The notes under the pieces: generated by a model
The model's input: the letters and a program-made list of their open reading frames with translations, nothing else
Database searches by the model: none
What the model was told of the DNA's origin: nothing
Made by a program: the position numbers and the translations under genes
Shown here: positions 10,487 to 22,900 of the stretch, piece by piece
Position numbering within the stretch: the stretch's first letter is position 1
Layout: every line of letters starts with the position of its first letter
Assembly: GCF_000764305.2 (NCBI RefSeq)
Contig: NW_025946531.1
Coordinates: 1-64,000 of the forward strand
Origin: Hyalella azteca
Lineage: Eukaryota; Arthropoda; Malacostraca; Amphipoda; Hyalellidae
Length of the DNA: 64,000 nt
Direction of reading: 5' to 3'

Positions 10487-12273
10487 TGCATTATTTCACG
10501 TAATTCTATCTAGCTTGTTCTAGTGGAAACTGTTGATGCCCCAATACAGTGTTGCGGGCTAATTTGAGTGCAGGCAACTTCTGTGCTTTGACGAGTGTTG
10601 CGAGTTTTGGCTTGCGCTAAAAAATTGTTAAGGGTTATGTCAACAGTTTGGACGAGCGACTGGAAATTTAAATAAACAGTTTTGAAAAGGCTCTATAAGC
10701 TGGATTTCTTATAATGAATATTGCGAAATATTTCTAGCCAGCATTGAGACCAGCATTGTAAAAACTTTTAATACAAAAATTTTATTTCGCATAGCTTTTA
10801 ATGAGAAATTATATGGAATAGTGTTATCAAAGTGAATCTTAAAAACTTCTACCGTCGTCTGCTTTTTTCAGTCAGGTTTTCAATCTGACTGTAAGTGTAT
10901 CTATTTAAGTGTAAAAAACATTGCTGTTTTTTTTATCTTATGCCAAGACGAAAAAATGCTAAGCATTTTTGCTCATGGAAGCGTGCGGTGCTTCCCTTAA
11001 ACTTGCGAGTTGGTTGCATTATTATGGCTCTGTGACCGCATCAACTTTATGATCTGAAAACGCGAACCCAGCGCTGATACGTTAACTTTTTGCCATCTTC
11101 ATTATGGAAAATATTATTAGACCTTGCGACCTTGTGATGAGTTTAGGACGTCGTGGTCCACGGTCACGCTGATGCGCCGCCTTCGTCGTCCTCTGTCTCC
11201 GAGTCGTCGTCGGATGTAAAGTTGGTCGACGCTTTCCAATCAGCTCTTTCCAATCAGCTCTTACTTCTGCGGTTGATGTTCAATTATTAACAGAAAATCT
11301 AAGCGATTTTCTTGTGCTGCTGACTAGATAAATATTAAGCGCTTGCAATGTAAATTTTTCCCGCATGATATTATGTATTTGATCTGGTAAATGAAAGTTG
11401 CAACTCCCATGACGATGTGGTATATATATACAGTTGTGTAATCTCATTTGATTATGCAGTTTCGTTCCTCAACTGCGCATCTTTATTATTTTATGATGTC
11501 ATTGCAGTCTATTGAATACATAATAGTTTTTAAACAATGAATGTTTGTGTCTATAGATTTGCACTAAAAAGTAACATCTTTTGTGCACATGTGCGAAAAG
11601 TAACATCTTTCGTACTGGAAATATTGTGGGTTCGACCGGTTTTCAATCTTTATAACTATCTTTAATTTGATTCTGTATTCAGCTTCAAATATCGTCAAAC
11701 ATTTTAATTTGAATACATTTCGTAAGTTGCTGGCAAATCAAACCCTGCATGGAGACAAGAGAATTTTTATTTATTTCTGCAACATTTTTGATGTGATCTG
11801 TAATTTTTCCATATCATTTAGGCCTTTAATGGCTTTAGTACGGAGAAAATGCTTTGGATATCCGCTTTATTGGATATGCCATATGGATATCCACTTTATA
11901 TAGTACGGTTTGCCGTGAGCCTAACAGTGGCTAGTCCAAGCTCTACTTTAACTTGTGACAGGAGCACTATCTTGTATTCACTGAATGATCATGTATTACA
12001 TACATGATATTATAATTGTAGCTCATGGTCTATGGTTAGGGTTCATTTTTTGTACGTGAATGGTAACCATATAACTATCGATTACAGAATTGTTAATTTG
12101 TACAGAAAATTAGAAACTCTCCAACCAACATCGCTGACGACACAACTCATCAGTCTGTATTTGTAATACGTATTTTCGCTCTCAGAATTGATAATGTTCT
12201 TCTTAAAAATGTAATCAATATGTACGCGATGTGCGCCTGAAGACACATTATTTCTTTTGCTTTGGGTGCAAAC

Positions 12274-12416
12274 AAACCGGGCCCCTTTTTGGGTCCTGTA
12301 ATAAACCGGGCCCCTTTTTGGGTCCTGTAATAAACCGGGCCCCTTTTTGGGTCCTGTAATAAACCGGGCCACTTTTTGGGTCCTGTAATAAACCGGGCCA
12401 CTTTTTGGGTTCTGAG
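12274..12416. repeat. 29-bp minisatellite, second locus
   Basis: About five copies, spacing exactly 29 bp, unit aaaccgggccc(c)tttttgggtc plus ctgtaat. Same family as 1-147. Confidence 0.92.
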
Positions 12417-13589
12417 AGGATCTGAACTTGATTAAGCTCTATTTTTCTCGTATAGTTTAGAATAGTTTAAGCTGTCCTGTTCTACTCGCATTGTAACGGT
12501 GATAATTGTTCGAATATTCACTTCGACGAGATTAAAGATAAATGTATTGTATTTTGCATGAAAAATTTGTATACTAGTGAACATAGAATCTAAAATGTTT
12601 CTTCGCAAGAAATTCATTCATGAGGTTCGAAGGCAAATTTTGAGATAACCCAAGAATTTGGTGTAGGCTCATAACTGAAAGATGGTCTCGGGGCAGGTTT
12701 ATTATAAACCTGCAAATTATACTGCAATGGCCATGCCATACCACGGCACATAATTTTAGGGTGGCCGCTCGCGAGAGGCTCTCAGTAACATTGATACACA
12801 CACTCAAGCAGGGAACGTATAAGATTTATTGTGGAAATTATACGATTCTTCATATTGATGCCATTATTTTCCAGTAAGTTGTTGAATTTAACGTCATTAT
12901 ATTCCAGTAAGTTGTGGAATTTGACGACAATGTTTCAGTAAATTGTCTCTGATTTTATTTTTCTTTCTGTGCAATTGTTTTTTTTTTTTTGAAGCAGCTA
13001 TGGTCTCTTGTATGATTTAATGCTCATATCACGGTGCCGTGATTTTTATTTGTTATTTTTCCCCAATGTAGTTGTATTTAAGACTAGCCTTCAAATGCAT
13101 CTGTGACTCAGTCCTAGATTGAAGGTCTCGACACCTTTGGTCTGTACTCGTAATCAAAACTTATTTCAAAGCTTAGCTCTATTTTCAGTGTTTTGTAAAG
13201 TGCTCATTTCAAAGAAAGTATTATGTTTCATTGCTGGGCATCTTTTTTTTACTTCAGTCGGGTTTTTAAGTTAAGTTCTTAAGCATGAATCTGATTTTTA
13301 TATAGGAATGATAATTTGAAAGCCATAGAATAATGTGAAGAAACGATTTGTAGCGAGTAACTTCCTGTACGCAATGATCACTCTTCATTACTTAGTATAA
13401 CGGAAGCACATTTTTACGTACATGTTATGCGTGGAGTTCCAGCACACACGTTTTTCTGCCATAAAGTGTTATCTGAATGACTTTGTTTAGTCTCTGCACC
13501 CAGCACTGAGCTGGGACTAATTGATGTCGATCAACAAATCGGAAAGCTTTATTCTGAACAACTCTCATATTTTGATCTGAAGAAAAGAC

Positions 13590-13635
13590 TTTATAATAGT
13601 AATAATAGTGGTTTCAGCGTTCATTGGGCCGTAGG
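13590..13635 (-). mobile_element. SINE 3'-tail fragment
   Basis: ataatagtggtttcagcgtt followed by cattgggccgtaggcttgtc matches the 3' end of the tRNA-derived SINE at 32740-32995, including the (ata)n tail. Confidence 0.7.
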
Positions 13636-15719
13636 CTTGTCAAAAGACTTAACTTTACTCCTGTTGGTTGTTCATTCCAATGCTAATTACTCCGTTAGTG
13701 ATGATGTTTATGGCTTTTCACTTGATTTGTCTCCTAGTTTATCAATAATAAATGTCTCTCAAATGCTCATCGGTGCCCGATTCCATTCATATGTTTTTAG
13801 AGATTTTATTGTATTGTTAAACGAGCTTGCTTGGGGGTTAATTTATGTGTGCCATAACACCATGTTTTGTATTGATTATTGTATGTCTATGGCAATAGCG
13901 CAATCCTAATGAAGAAGCAGCGTGAAATGTAATGTATTGCCTTGTAAAATTGAATTAAACAATTTCCTTTTCAGTTCCAGGGGGACTTTTCATCTAAATT
14001 GTTAACTCAGCGGGCAGTACAAGTTGAGCTTCTTGAGGTCGCTTTTGTGAGGATTATCTTTCTAATCACCGTAAATTGTGCCAACGGCAAATAAATTCGC
14101 GCTACGACCTTATAGTTATAATATTAATATTTTTAGAACTTAGCCCAATTCATTATTTGCCATGTGCAAATCTATGTTCATCATCCAACAGTCTTGTCCT
14201 TTAAAGTTATTGATTTTTGTGCGATTTATGATTATTCGTATTAATTTTATCAGTAATTGTTAATTATTTGAAATTTAATTCATAACAACTGAAGGCTTAC
14301 TTGCAGCTGAGCACCTTTAATTTGTATAATCGCTGCGTTGATGGTTAGATTTTAACCGTGCAGCGTAAGGTTAAGATTTTCTTTGAGTTATACTCAGTGA
14401 CTCGACACAGTCGTCGCCGTGCAGCAACGTTACTTATGCCGATCCTAGAACGTTGCTAACTTCTCAGCCTGACGTGTCGAGGGATTTGTCATATTTATTA
14501 CTTAGTTCGCTTATTCTTTATGTTGAGGTTGAAAAAGTGTGTAAGTTGAGGTTGAAGTGTGTTCAAGGTGGCTCGATGAAGAGTGATTTTAGTGATTTGA
14601 AAGAATGTTACAGTGTGGTGAAAGAATCGTGTTTTATTGGAGTGAAAGAATCTTATTTTCATTGGGATAAAAGTAGCGTGTTCAAGGTTGAAGAAACCGA
14701 ATTTTTCGTTTGTTCAGATTTTAGAGCAACTATCAAGTGATACATTGATTATACGTGTACGGCACGTTATCGTCTTATCAGTGTGTTCTAAGATGATTTC
14801 ACTAAAATTTCTTATTACGTATATTTTCACCAGTATTTACATGGGAAAGTTGTAAGCTTGTAGCCTCATTTTCAAACACTCTAAAGTAATGCTTAATTAG
14901 ATTGTGATTAACCGCAATCCATCTCAATTTCTATTGTATATTGGGCCGGGAGTTCTGTCGCCTGTCTTGTTTTGTCAGAAGTTCTGTAGGATTTGGCGAT
15001 CAGTGGAGCGGTGTTTCTGAACGCCCCAGGCCAGAACCCGCAGTGCTTGACTTTCTGCTTTGGTGTTGTCATGTAGGCAAAATTCTCTGTATTTCTATTC
15101 TCTCTCTTCGTGCTGGCGGCCGATGACTCGTCAGACGCGTCGTATTAACGACTTCTTATATGCGAGTGCCTCAGTTTCTGTTTACTTGTTTCATATCTGC
15201 GAATACGAAACGCAAACGCATTTCCTCTCGTGACGGCTTCGTTGTGCTCGCCTCCAGCGGACGAGACCATTTCCCATGTATGATAGATGAATAATTTTGG
15301 ATTTTGAATTGTTATGAGCAAGGAGCGTTTGGACCATTTTTACTAATAGCATTTTACTACCTGATAGCATTTTTTATTTATCAGTGAAACTCCACCATTT
15401 GCTTTTGGGACCAAGTTGGTGATATTATCCTATCTCTTGGTGATATCTTAATTGCGTTTCCGCCATTACCTATTGGTATGTGCACATTTTGTGAATTTCT
15501 CTATTTTCCCTGCGTTGGACTCGGCGAACAGTAATTTTAATCTACAAATCTCTTTCTTAGCATTATCTCAGAATCTCCTTCGGAGTCCCGCTATTTTACT
15601 CACTATCACAAAGACAAGGCAAATCTAAATTAGAACCTTGAATGTGAAGAGGAAACTTGTCTTAGTGCTTTTTGCATTTACTAGTTTGTATTACGTTCAA
15701 TTTGATTTTATAATTGTGC

Positions 15720-16560
15720 GTTCCTTTGTTTTTTTTACATTTATAATTTCATCAATTAGTTTTTGTCTCGATCTTTTTTTTGCCATAGATTTCTTCGGAA
15801 TTTACATCAGATGAGGATTAATCACTCACTTTATGTGTCTCGGTGTATTTAAATGAATTGTGTATGCGTACGGTAGTATCCGATGCCTCGGCAGAAACTG
15901 TAGCATTCAATATTTATTAAGTTTATTGTCGCCGTACTGATTTAAACTGTTTATTGCAAGAGTTGGAAAACGTCTTGGAATCCCAGTTACCTCCATACTT
16001 CCGACTCGGTATTCTATAGTTCTTGTATGGTCCGCTTTTATTGTGGCGCTCGAGACCTGATCGCCATCGAGCCGTAGTGTCAAAACTCGCTCATGTACAC
16101 GCAGCGGCCTAAGTACACGCAGCGGCCTAAGTACACGCAGCGGCCTAAGTACACGCAGCGGCCTAAGTACAAATGTTTTTTTACGTTTATAATTTCATTA
16201 ATTCGTCATAGTTTTGTATTTTTTGTCTCGATCTTTTTGTTGCCATAGATTTCTTCGGAATTTACATCCAACATCAGATGAGGAATAATCACTCACTTCA
16301 TGTGTCTCGATTTATTAAAATGGATTGTGTTTTCGTAGTATCCGATGACTCGGCGGAAATAATAACATTCAATATTTATTAAGTTTATTATCGCCGTACT
16401 GATTTAATCTATTTATTGCAATAGTTGTAAAACGTCTTGGAATCCCAGTTACCTCCATACTGGCGACTCCGTATTCTATAATTCTTGTATGGTCCGTGTG
16501 GCGCTTGAGACTTGATCGCCATCGAGCCGTGCTGTCAAAAGTCGCTTATGTACATGTAGC
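15720..16560. repeat. Two-copy higher-order repeat ending in 18-bp arrays
   Basis: A segment of about 380 bp (tttgtctcgatcttttt, atagatttcttcggaattta, aaacgtcttggaatcccagt, gatcgccatcgagccgt) occurs at about 15720-16090 and again at 16185-16550. Each copy leads into an array of the 18-bp unit gtacacgcagcggcctaa. Confidence 0.88.
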
Positions 16561-16875
16561 GGTCTAAGTACACGTAGCGGCCTGAGTACACGCAGCGACC
16601 TAAGTACACGCAGCGACCTAAGTACACTCAGCGGTCTAAGTGCACGCAGCGACCTAAGTACACTCAGCGGTCTAAGTACACGCAGCGACCTAAGTACACT
16701 CAGCGACCTAAGTACACTCAGCGGTCTAAGTACACGCAGCGGTCTAAGTACACGCAGCGGCCTAAGTACACTCAGCGGTCTAAGTACACTCAGCGGTCTA
16801 AGTACACGCAGCGGCCTGAGTACACCCAGCGACCTAAGTACACTCAGCGGTCTAAGTACACTCAGCGGCCAATTT
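16550..16875. repeat. 18-bp minisatellite gtacacgcagcggcctaa, about 18 copies
   Basis: Units vary at a few positions (cacgcag/cactcag; cggcc/cggtc/cgacc). A shorter array of four units is at 16096-16170. Variant classes are interspersed, which suggests unequal exchange. Confidence 0.92.
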
Positions 16876-19850
16876 CGTGTCTATCATTAGTTTGTTTACC
16901 TTGAAAAACGGTCAGTTATTGGCTACGGAGTTACGAAATCATTACAATTTTTGATGGTACAGCTCCTCACACATAAGTTATGCCGCTGTATTGCTTGCGT
17001 CTGAATAATGATAGGTGAAAAATGTCGCTGTTCAGAGTGCGTTTTTTCGATAGAAGTTCTTCGTCAGAAATTCTTGGTAAAGCGAATTAAGAAGCTAGTA
17101 TCCAGATAACGTCTTAAGGTTCTACTGGATTTGTTAATAATCTCATATTTATGTTATTTATTATTGTACTGCACTACAGAAAATTGTTCAAATTATGTTG
17201 TTACGTTGCTAGCAAAGTTACATTGTTGAATATTCCATGTCAAGATTCTGAGCCCTCCATAGGCTTTTTTAGAGCTTTGTAATAGTCTAAATTGACTCGC
17301 CGTTATTTTTCCATGTAGGTACACAAATGAATAGTTCGAAGCAATTCATTATTTTCAATTATTTTTTTTCTATTTTTTCTATTATTGAAATTTGCTCTCT
17401 AACACGCGTAGTCTGATTAGCGCTTCTCTGCGATATTTTGTTTCATTGCACTCAGGAAAATTAGAAAACTTTGTCTAAAAAGTGATGCACTTCTTGTCTC
17501 AATGTGTGGGCCATCCTGACCCAGTTTGGACCGGAAAAAGGACATCGGTGCTACATGTAGAAAGTGTGTCATTATTTGATCAATATAACCCTTACATTCT
17601 TCTGAGTGTACCTTGCTCTACGAAGCCCAGTTTTTTCGTCTGCTTTTTGAAACGCTTCTCACTCATGGCTTGCAACCAAACAAGCATTTTGCAGTCTGTG
17701 TTTGCTGTGAGGTTTCTTTTCCTCTTTTTTTCTTGTTCTTAGATACCACCGCTTTTATTTCTTCTGAAGGTTATGTCTTGATCGAATTTCCGAGGTCATT
17801 TAGTATAATATTAATCGATGTAATACGTGTGAAGCGCTTCACTACGTATCGCGTTAATTACTGAGGAATGATCTTGGGTGCTGCAATGAGTCGTAACTTT
17901 GGGACTTGATTTGATTCTTTAATTTGTGGGATAGTGTTGCAAGATGCGTTGCAGTTGACGGTTAGAACCTCATTATTTTAATATAATGAGTGATAAAATG
18001 TCACTTGAGTATAAAACTGAACTAGTTGAATGAAACAAATGTAGGGTATGAAAAGACTATTGTCTTCACTGGGTAATTGGCTTTTACGTTTTTGGTGATG
18101 TCATGCGACGTACTAGACGAGCGACATTTTATGCTTGCAAGCGCAGTTTATTCTCTCGTAGTTATCTTCATTAATGTTCTTTGAGAGTTTAATATATATT
18201 GTTAAGGATCCAGTAAGAATGTTTGTTGCCACTCAATGTAATTATTGTTTAAATTATAAAGTGTTCTGAAGAATAGTGTTAAAGAGATAAGATTTTTATA
18301 AACTTGCTTATTGACCTTTTCAATAGTGATGAACGTTTTGTTCGATTTTCAGCTTCCTGGGAAGAAGCTGCGACAAAACGATTGCTATTCATCAGGAAAA
18401 TTCTCTGAAAAGTTTCGAAATAGGCTCAGGAATTTTGATAGAACTTCGGACAAATTGGGTGCAGTACAAACATGCCATCACTTGGACTAAATTTATCGGG
18501 ATTGATTTCAGAATTTGTCAGTACGAATATTTTCCCTACGACGCCAGACAAATACTATGCATAGTTCGAAATTAAACCGTCCGGAGTTGATAACAATCTA
18601 AATTAGATGCATACAAATTTGGCAATAAAATTATTTCAATAAATCATGACACATTTATTTCAAGCACTAATAAATGACGCATCAATTCAAGGTAGGAATG
18701 CGATGAACTTGACAGCTTTTAGGACATTAGTGAACTTTTCACAGTAAATAGATCTTTTCTTCAAATGGGCATCGAAGCTTGGAAGAACTCACCTCGAAAC
18801 TATGTTCTTACTTTCAAGCAATAAAATATTTAAAATATCTGAAGAAAAGCCACGACATTAGTATATGTAAGAGTAAATTTGCCGGTAATTTGCCAGTCTC
18901 GATCATCCGTGACTTCATTGTTATTATTAAACAATTAGTAATCTGAGAATTTTCATCCGACAGACTAAGCGACACCAAGCAATATTACATAACAAAAATT
19001 ATTAGACATGTGAAAATATTATGAAGCTGGCATCGCAAACAACAGATTCAACAAGAAGAGGTCATTGAAAATGAAAGGATTCGATGTAGTTCAAAACTGC
19101 ACCAAAAAAAATGCATGGGTCATGTTGCCCAAATAATGACAGGCTTTCTTACCCACACCAACAGTAGAGAGTAGACGTAGCACTGATACGTCGTCCCATT
19201 GCCGGGCCCAACTGGGTCAGGAAAGTCCATCGTTATTAGGACAATGTCACACTCATTTTTCTCAGAGTTCAGTCTTTTCACTTCAGTTAAGCACTTCACA
19301 GAAGCTGTTACAGCAGAGCGTTAACTAGCATTTGTTTAACTTCAACTAACAACGAGGGATCGTTCGGCTGAAGTTCACTTAAATGGAGTTTCTTTTTATT
19401 ACTAACTTTCATAAAAATTTCATAAAATACACAACTTTCAACAGTATTTTTTAGCAAAATTCGGAAAATGTTACACAAAGGCAGGCATTAGAAAACGCTG
19501 TTAGTTCTTCATTCACTAAGAGAACATGAGAGCGGTTGACTAGGTTTGTTCGTAGGACGCCTTCCTGTCAATCACTTAAGATTTTTAATAAATTCTCCCA
19601 CAATCTTGTGTTTCAACTGGAATTTACACCAGGAATCAACCATTTACACTAGAAATCAACCATCATAGACCACTCCTAATGCATTAAACTTTGTACATGG
19701 AAAGCTATTAAAGTTTGTAAAAAAACTTAAACCAAGTCACAGAAGCTGAAATAAAAATCGAGACACGAGCTAAGGGTCTCACTTATAAAATGTCTAGGCT
19801 GAATTATAGGGTAATTTGCTTAATTTTAACTAAGTAATTAGGTTAGAATT

Positions 19851-19927
19851 TCATATTTTTTCAACATAGTTTCCGGGCGCGAAGCCTTCCTTCCCTTTGT
19901 ATCGACACGTCCACCATCCTGTGGGGT
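19851..19927 (-). CDS. Myo1e: Myosin terminal exon: SH3 end and stop
   Basis: 77 bp, acceptor tttttcacag. Reads [25 protein letters not shown] and TGA at 19851-19853. The protein ends with the SH3 domain, as in myosin-Ie. Confidence 0.94.
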
Positions 19928-22900
19928 CTGTGAAAAAGAAAACTTTTATCAGATCCTTTTATTTCAGAGCAGACGAAGATAATTTAATATAATACGGATG
20001 AACACTTGATTTTCTTTAAAACTATTATGTGTTCATGGGTGAGCATTGATATCTTTTCATAAGTACATAGAATGCTGGTCAATAACAATAATTGTCAACA
20101 GCTAATAAATTATAGTACTAATTAATTATCGCATGAAGAACCTAATTAATGTACGAATAATTAATTTATTTTTTGCTTCGCCAATAAATCAGGAAATTAT
20201 AGCAAAAAAGCGAACGAGTGTCTCGCTTTAATTTACTCTTGGATTCGATTAAAAGATTGACAGAAAAAATGTCGAGGATCTTTGCAATTTTTCAAAAGAA
20301 AAAACGAAAATGTAAAAGGGAAAAAATACGCACCTATTTTGACGAGGTCCAGCACATCGCCCGCCTTGAAGGAAAGCTCGTCCGTGTCTCGGGCGTCGTA
20401 GCTGAAACAGAGAATGAAATTGTACATAATTCAACTCTTAACTTATCAATAAATCGTAAGTTACGACATTCCTTATAAAAAAACTTAAACCAAGTCACAG
20501 TTTTGCATAAGTCACAGTTTTGCTAAAAAATACTGTTTGATGAAAATTCTATCAACATTTCCACAACCGCTGACATTACGTCGCGAATTTAAAATCAAAC
20601 GCTGTAAGCAACTTTTTTCACATTTGGTAACACCTAAAATTTTTTACTTTTTAAAAAATTTCAAATGTTAAATAGATTTGTCTATACAATGTTTCAAACA
20701 TTCATTTAGCATAATACTCTTAAGAAGAAAAGAGATGCAACTCAAAACTAAGTCTTCATGTTCTCACGTAATAAGAGCTTTAAACAATAGAAGTCAAATA
20801 ACCGTTAAGAAAATTCAGGTAAAAATAACGTATTAACAACATATATAGAAATCTCATGTAAAAAATAACCAAAATCTTGTATAACCAATACAAGTCAAAG
20901 CCTCGTATAAAAATACCGGCCGAAGCAACTATTTAGTCAATTCAGGTCAAAATAACAACATATTAACAATATAATCTTAAGTCTCAAATAAACAATATAA
21001 ATCAAAATCTCGTATAAACAATAGAAGTCAAAATAATTGAATAACAAGTACAAACAATCCCCAATGACTGCAACATCCCCACCAGACTACTCACTCGTAC
21101 AGAGCCTTGACTTTGGGGATGACAGGCTTAGGTTTGAGAGGTTGGGCGGGGCGCGCCCTTGGGGCAATGGACGGTTGGTTTTCAGGGGCAGGACCTTCGG
21201 GAGGCGGGGGTCGGTTGCCGCCCGGTTGAGAACCACCACGGTTAGCCACGGGTGTTAGAGTCGGCATTCTAAAACCTCCGGCTGAGGCCTTTGCGGTACT
21301 TGTCTCCCGCTGACTAGAAACTTTAGACTGGTTACTCACAGAATTGTTATTGGGAACTTGTGGTTGGAACTTGTTGTTGTTAGTGCTGTATGTCGGCGCT
21401 TTGGAGTGAATGTTGTTGTTATTATTATTGGTTGTGGGCCTATTGTTGAACGAAGGAGGCTTGGAATGTACGGCATTAGAGTTATTGCTAACACGCGTAT
21501 TGGGAACACTTCTTCGAGGCTGGCTTTCCCTAAAGCGCGCGGCGAGCACTCGTACTTCCGGGTCCACAAGAGCAACGGAAGGTTCTGCAAAATAAAAGCA
21601 CAGTCAGCGGTTGCCTCAGACAAAGATCCTGTTAACGATTGCCTTCGTGAAAGATCCAATCAACGATTGCATCAAATATTTCTTCTACTGACGGAAACTC
21701 AGGTTACCAATCATTTAGATATGAATAGCGTTAACGACTACAATGTATCCGCATACAAATAATTCATTAAGCTCATCAGAATACAATAGCATTTAAATTA
21801 AATTGATTAATTTAAAGATATTTCTACTAGCACTTACTGGAGTTAGGGGGAAGGCCTTTGGCAATGGATACGGTAAGAGTGGACGTGGCCAGATTGCTCT
21901 TCAGTTCACACTGTTCGCCCGCACCGCTGTTGTTGAAGACAATTTTTCGGGTGCCTCCACCGCCCCAGCCTGTCTTGCGCACGTTGTAGCTCAGGCTGTT
22001 GATATCATACCGCAGATTTAATAACATAATACCGGAAGAATGTGCATCCCTACAAAAATGTGGAATGTTGTATTACTAAAACGACACAAAAGCATTCAAG
22101 AGTCGAGCAACACTTTCTTCAATTCAAACAACTTTGTTATATCCCAAAAAAATTTAATGTTTCAATATTCACAATCGAAGATTGTGAAAATTGATGTTAT
22201 TCAAAGGTATACGGATTTCCCGCTACTCTTAGCGAGACCGCAAGAAGGACTGTTGTAGTAATAATCCACAGGCGATCGCAGTTTTGATGAACAACACCAC
22301 TCAGAAATAAATCTACTGGCGGCTATAAAGGATTTGAAGAATGCTGGAAATAACTCCAGTTAGCCATAACAAGAAGAAAACATAACACACGCCATCTTCA
22401 ATGCCCCCAAACCAGTCTGACATACACGAGTACAATATTGAATGACTACCGATATGTTTTCCTGCGGCTTATAACTGTTCACCTTGACTTTTCATTGAAA
22501 AATTGCCTGTTATTCTGTAGTTACTACGGGGAATGACCATTGCAAGACACCAGTGTCCGTTGTTCCGTTAATCCAAGCCTACACGGGGCGCACATGTGGA
22601 ATTGGCATTGCATCGACCCTGAGCGACCGCTGATACGCAAACCGAGGCATTTGCGAGCTAACAGAGGAAGTCACAAGTTGACAAGGGTATGCGTCCAGTG
22701 AGATGCTGATTCTAGGTCCTCAGTATCAAAAAAGTGTAGCGGATGTTGTTGGTGTGCGTTGTTAGTGCCCATCCTGGTAGTGGCGACTAGGGAGGGAAGT
22801 GATGGGTTAGTTTTTCAGCCCTCAGGGCACTGGTAGTTCCACGACCATCACTAGCTCGCTGTCACGCCAGAATCATTTTGTTTGAATTGCTCAACACCCT

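Larger units (their letters stand above)
10487..19850. other. Intergenic region between convergent TPST and myosin genes
   Basis: AT-rich, with no exon I can support on either strand. Probably includes the TPST 3' UTR (aataaa near 10671) and, at the other end, the myosin 3' UTR. Contains a minisatellite (12274), a SINE tail (13595) and the 18-bp array region (15.7-16.9 kb). The ORFs at 13637, 14453 and 17482 lack coding character. Confidence 0.5.
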
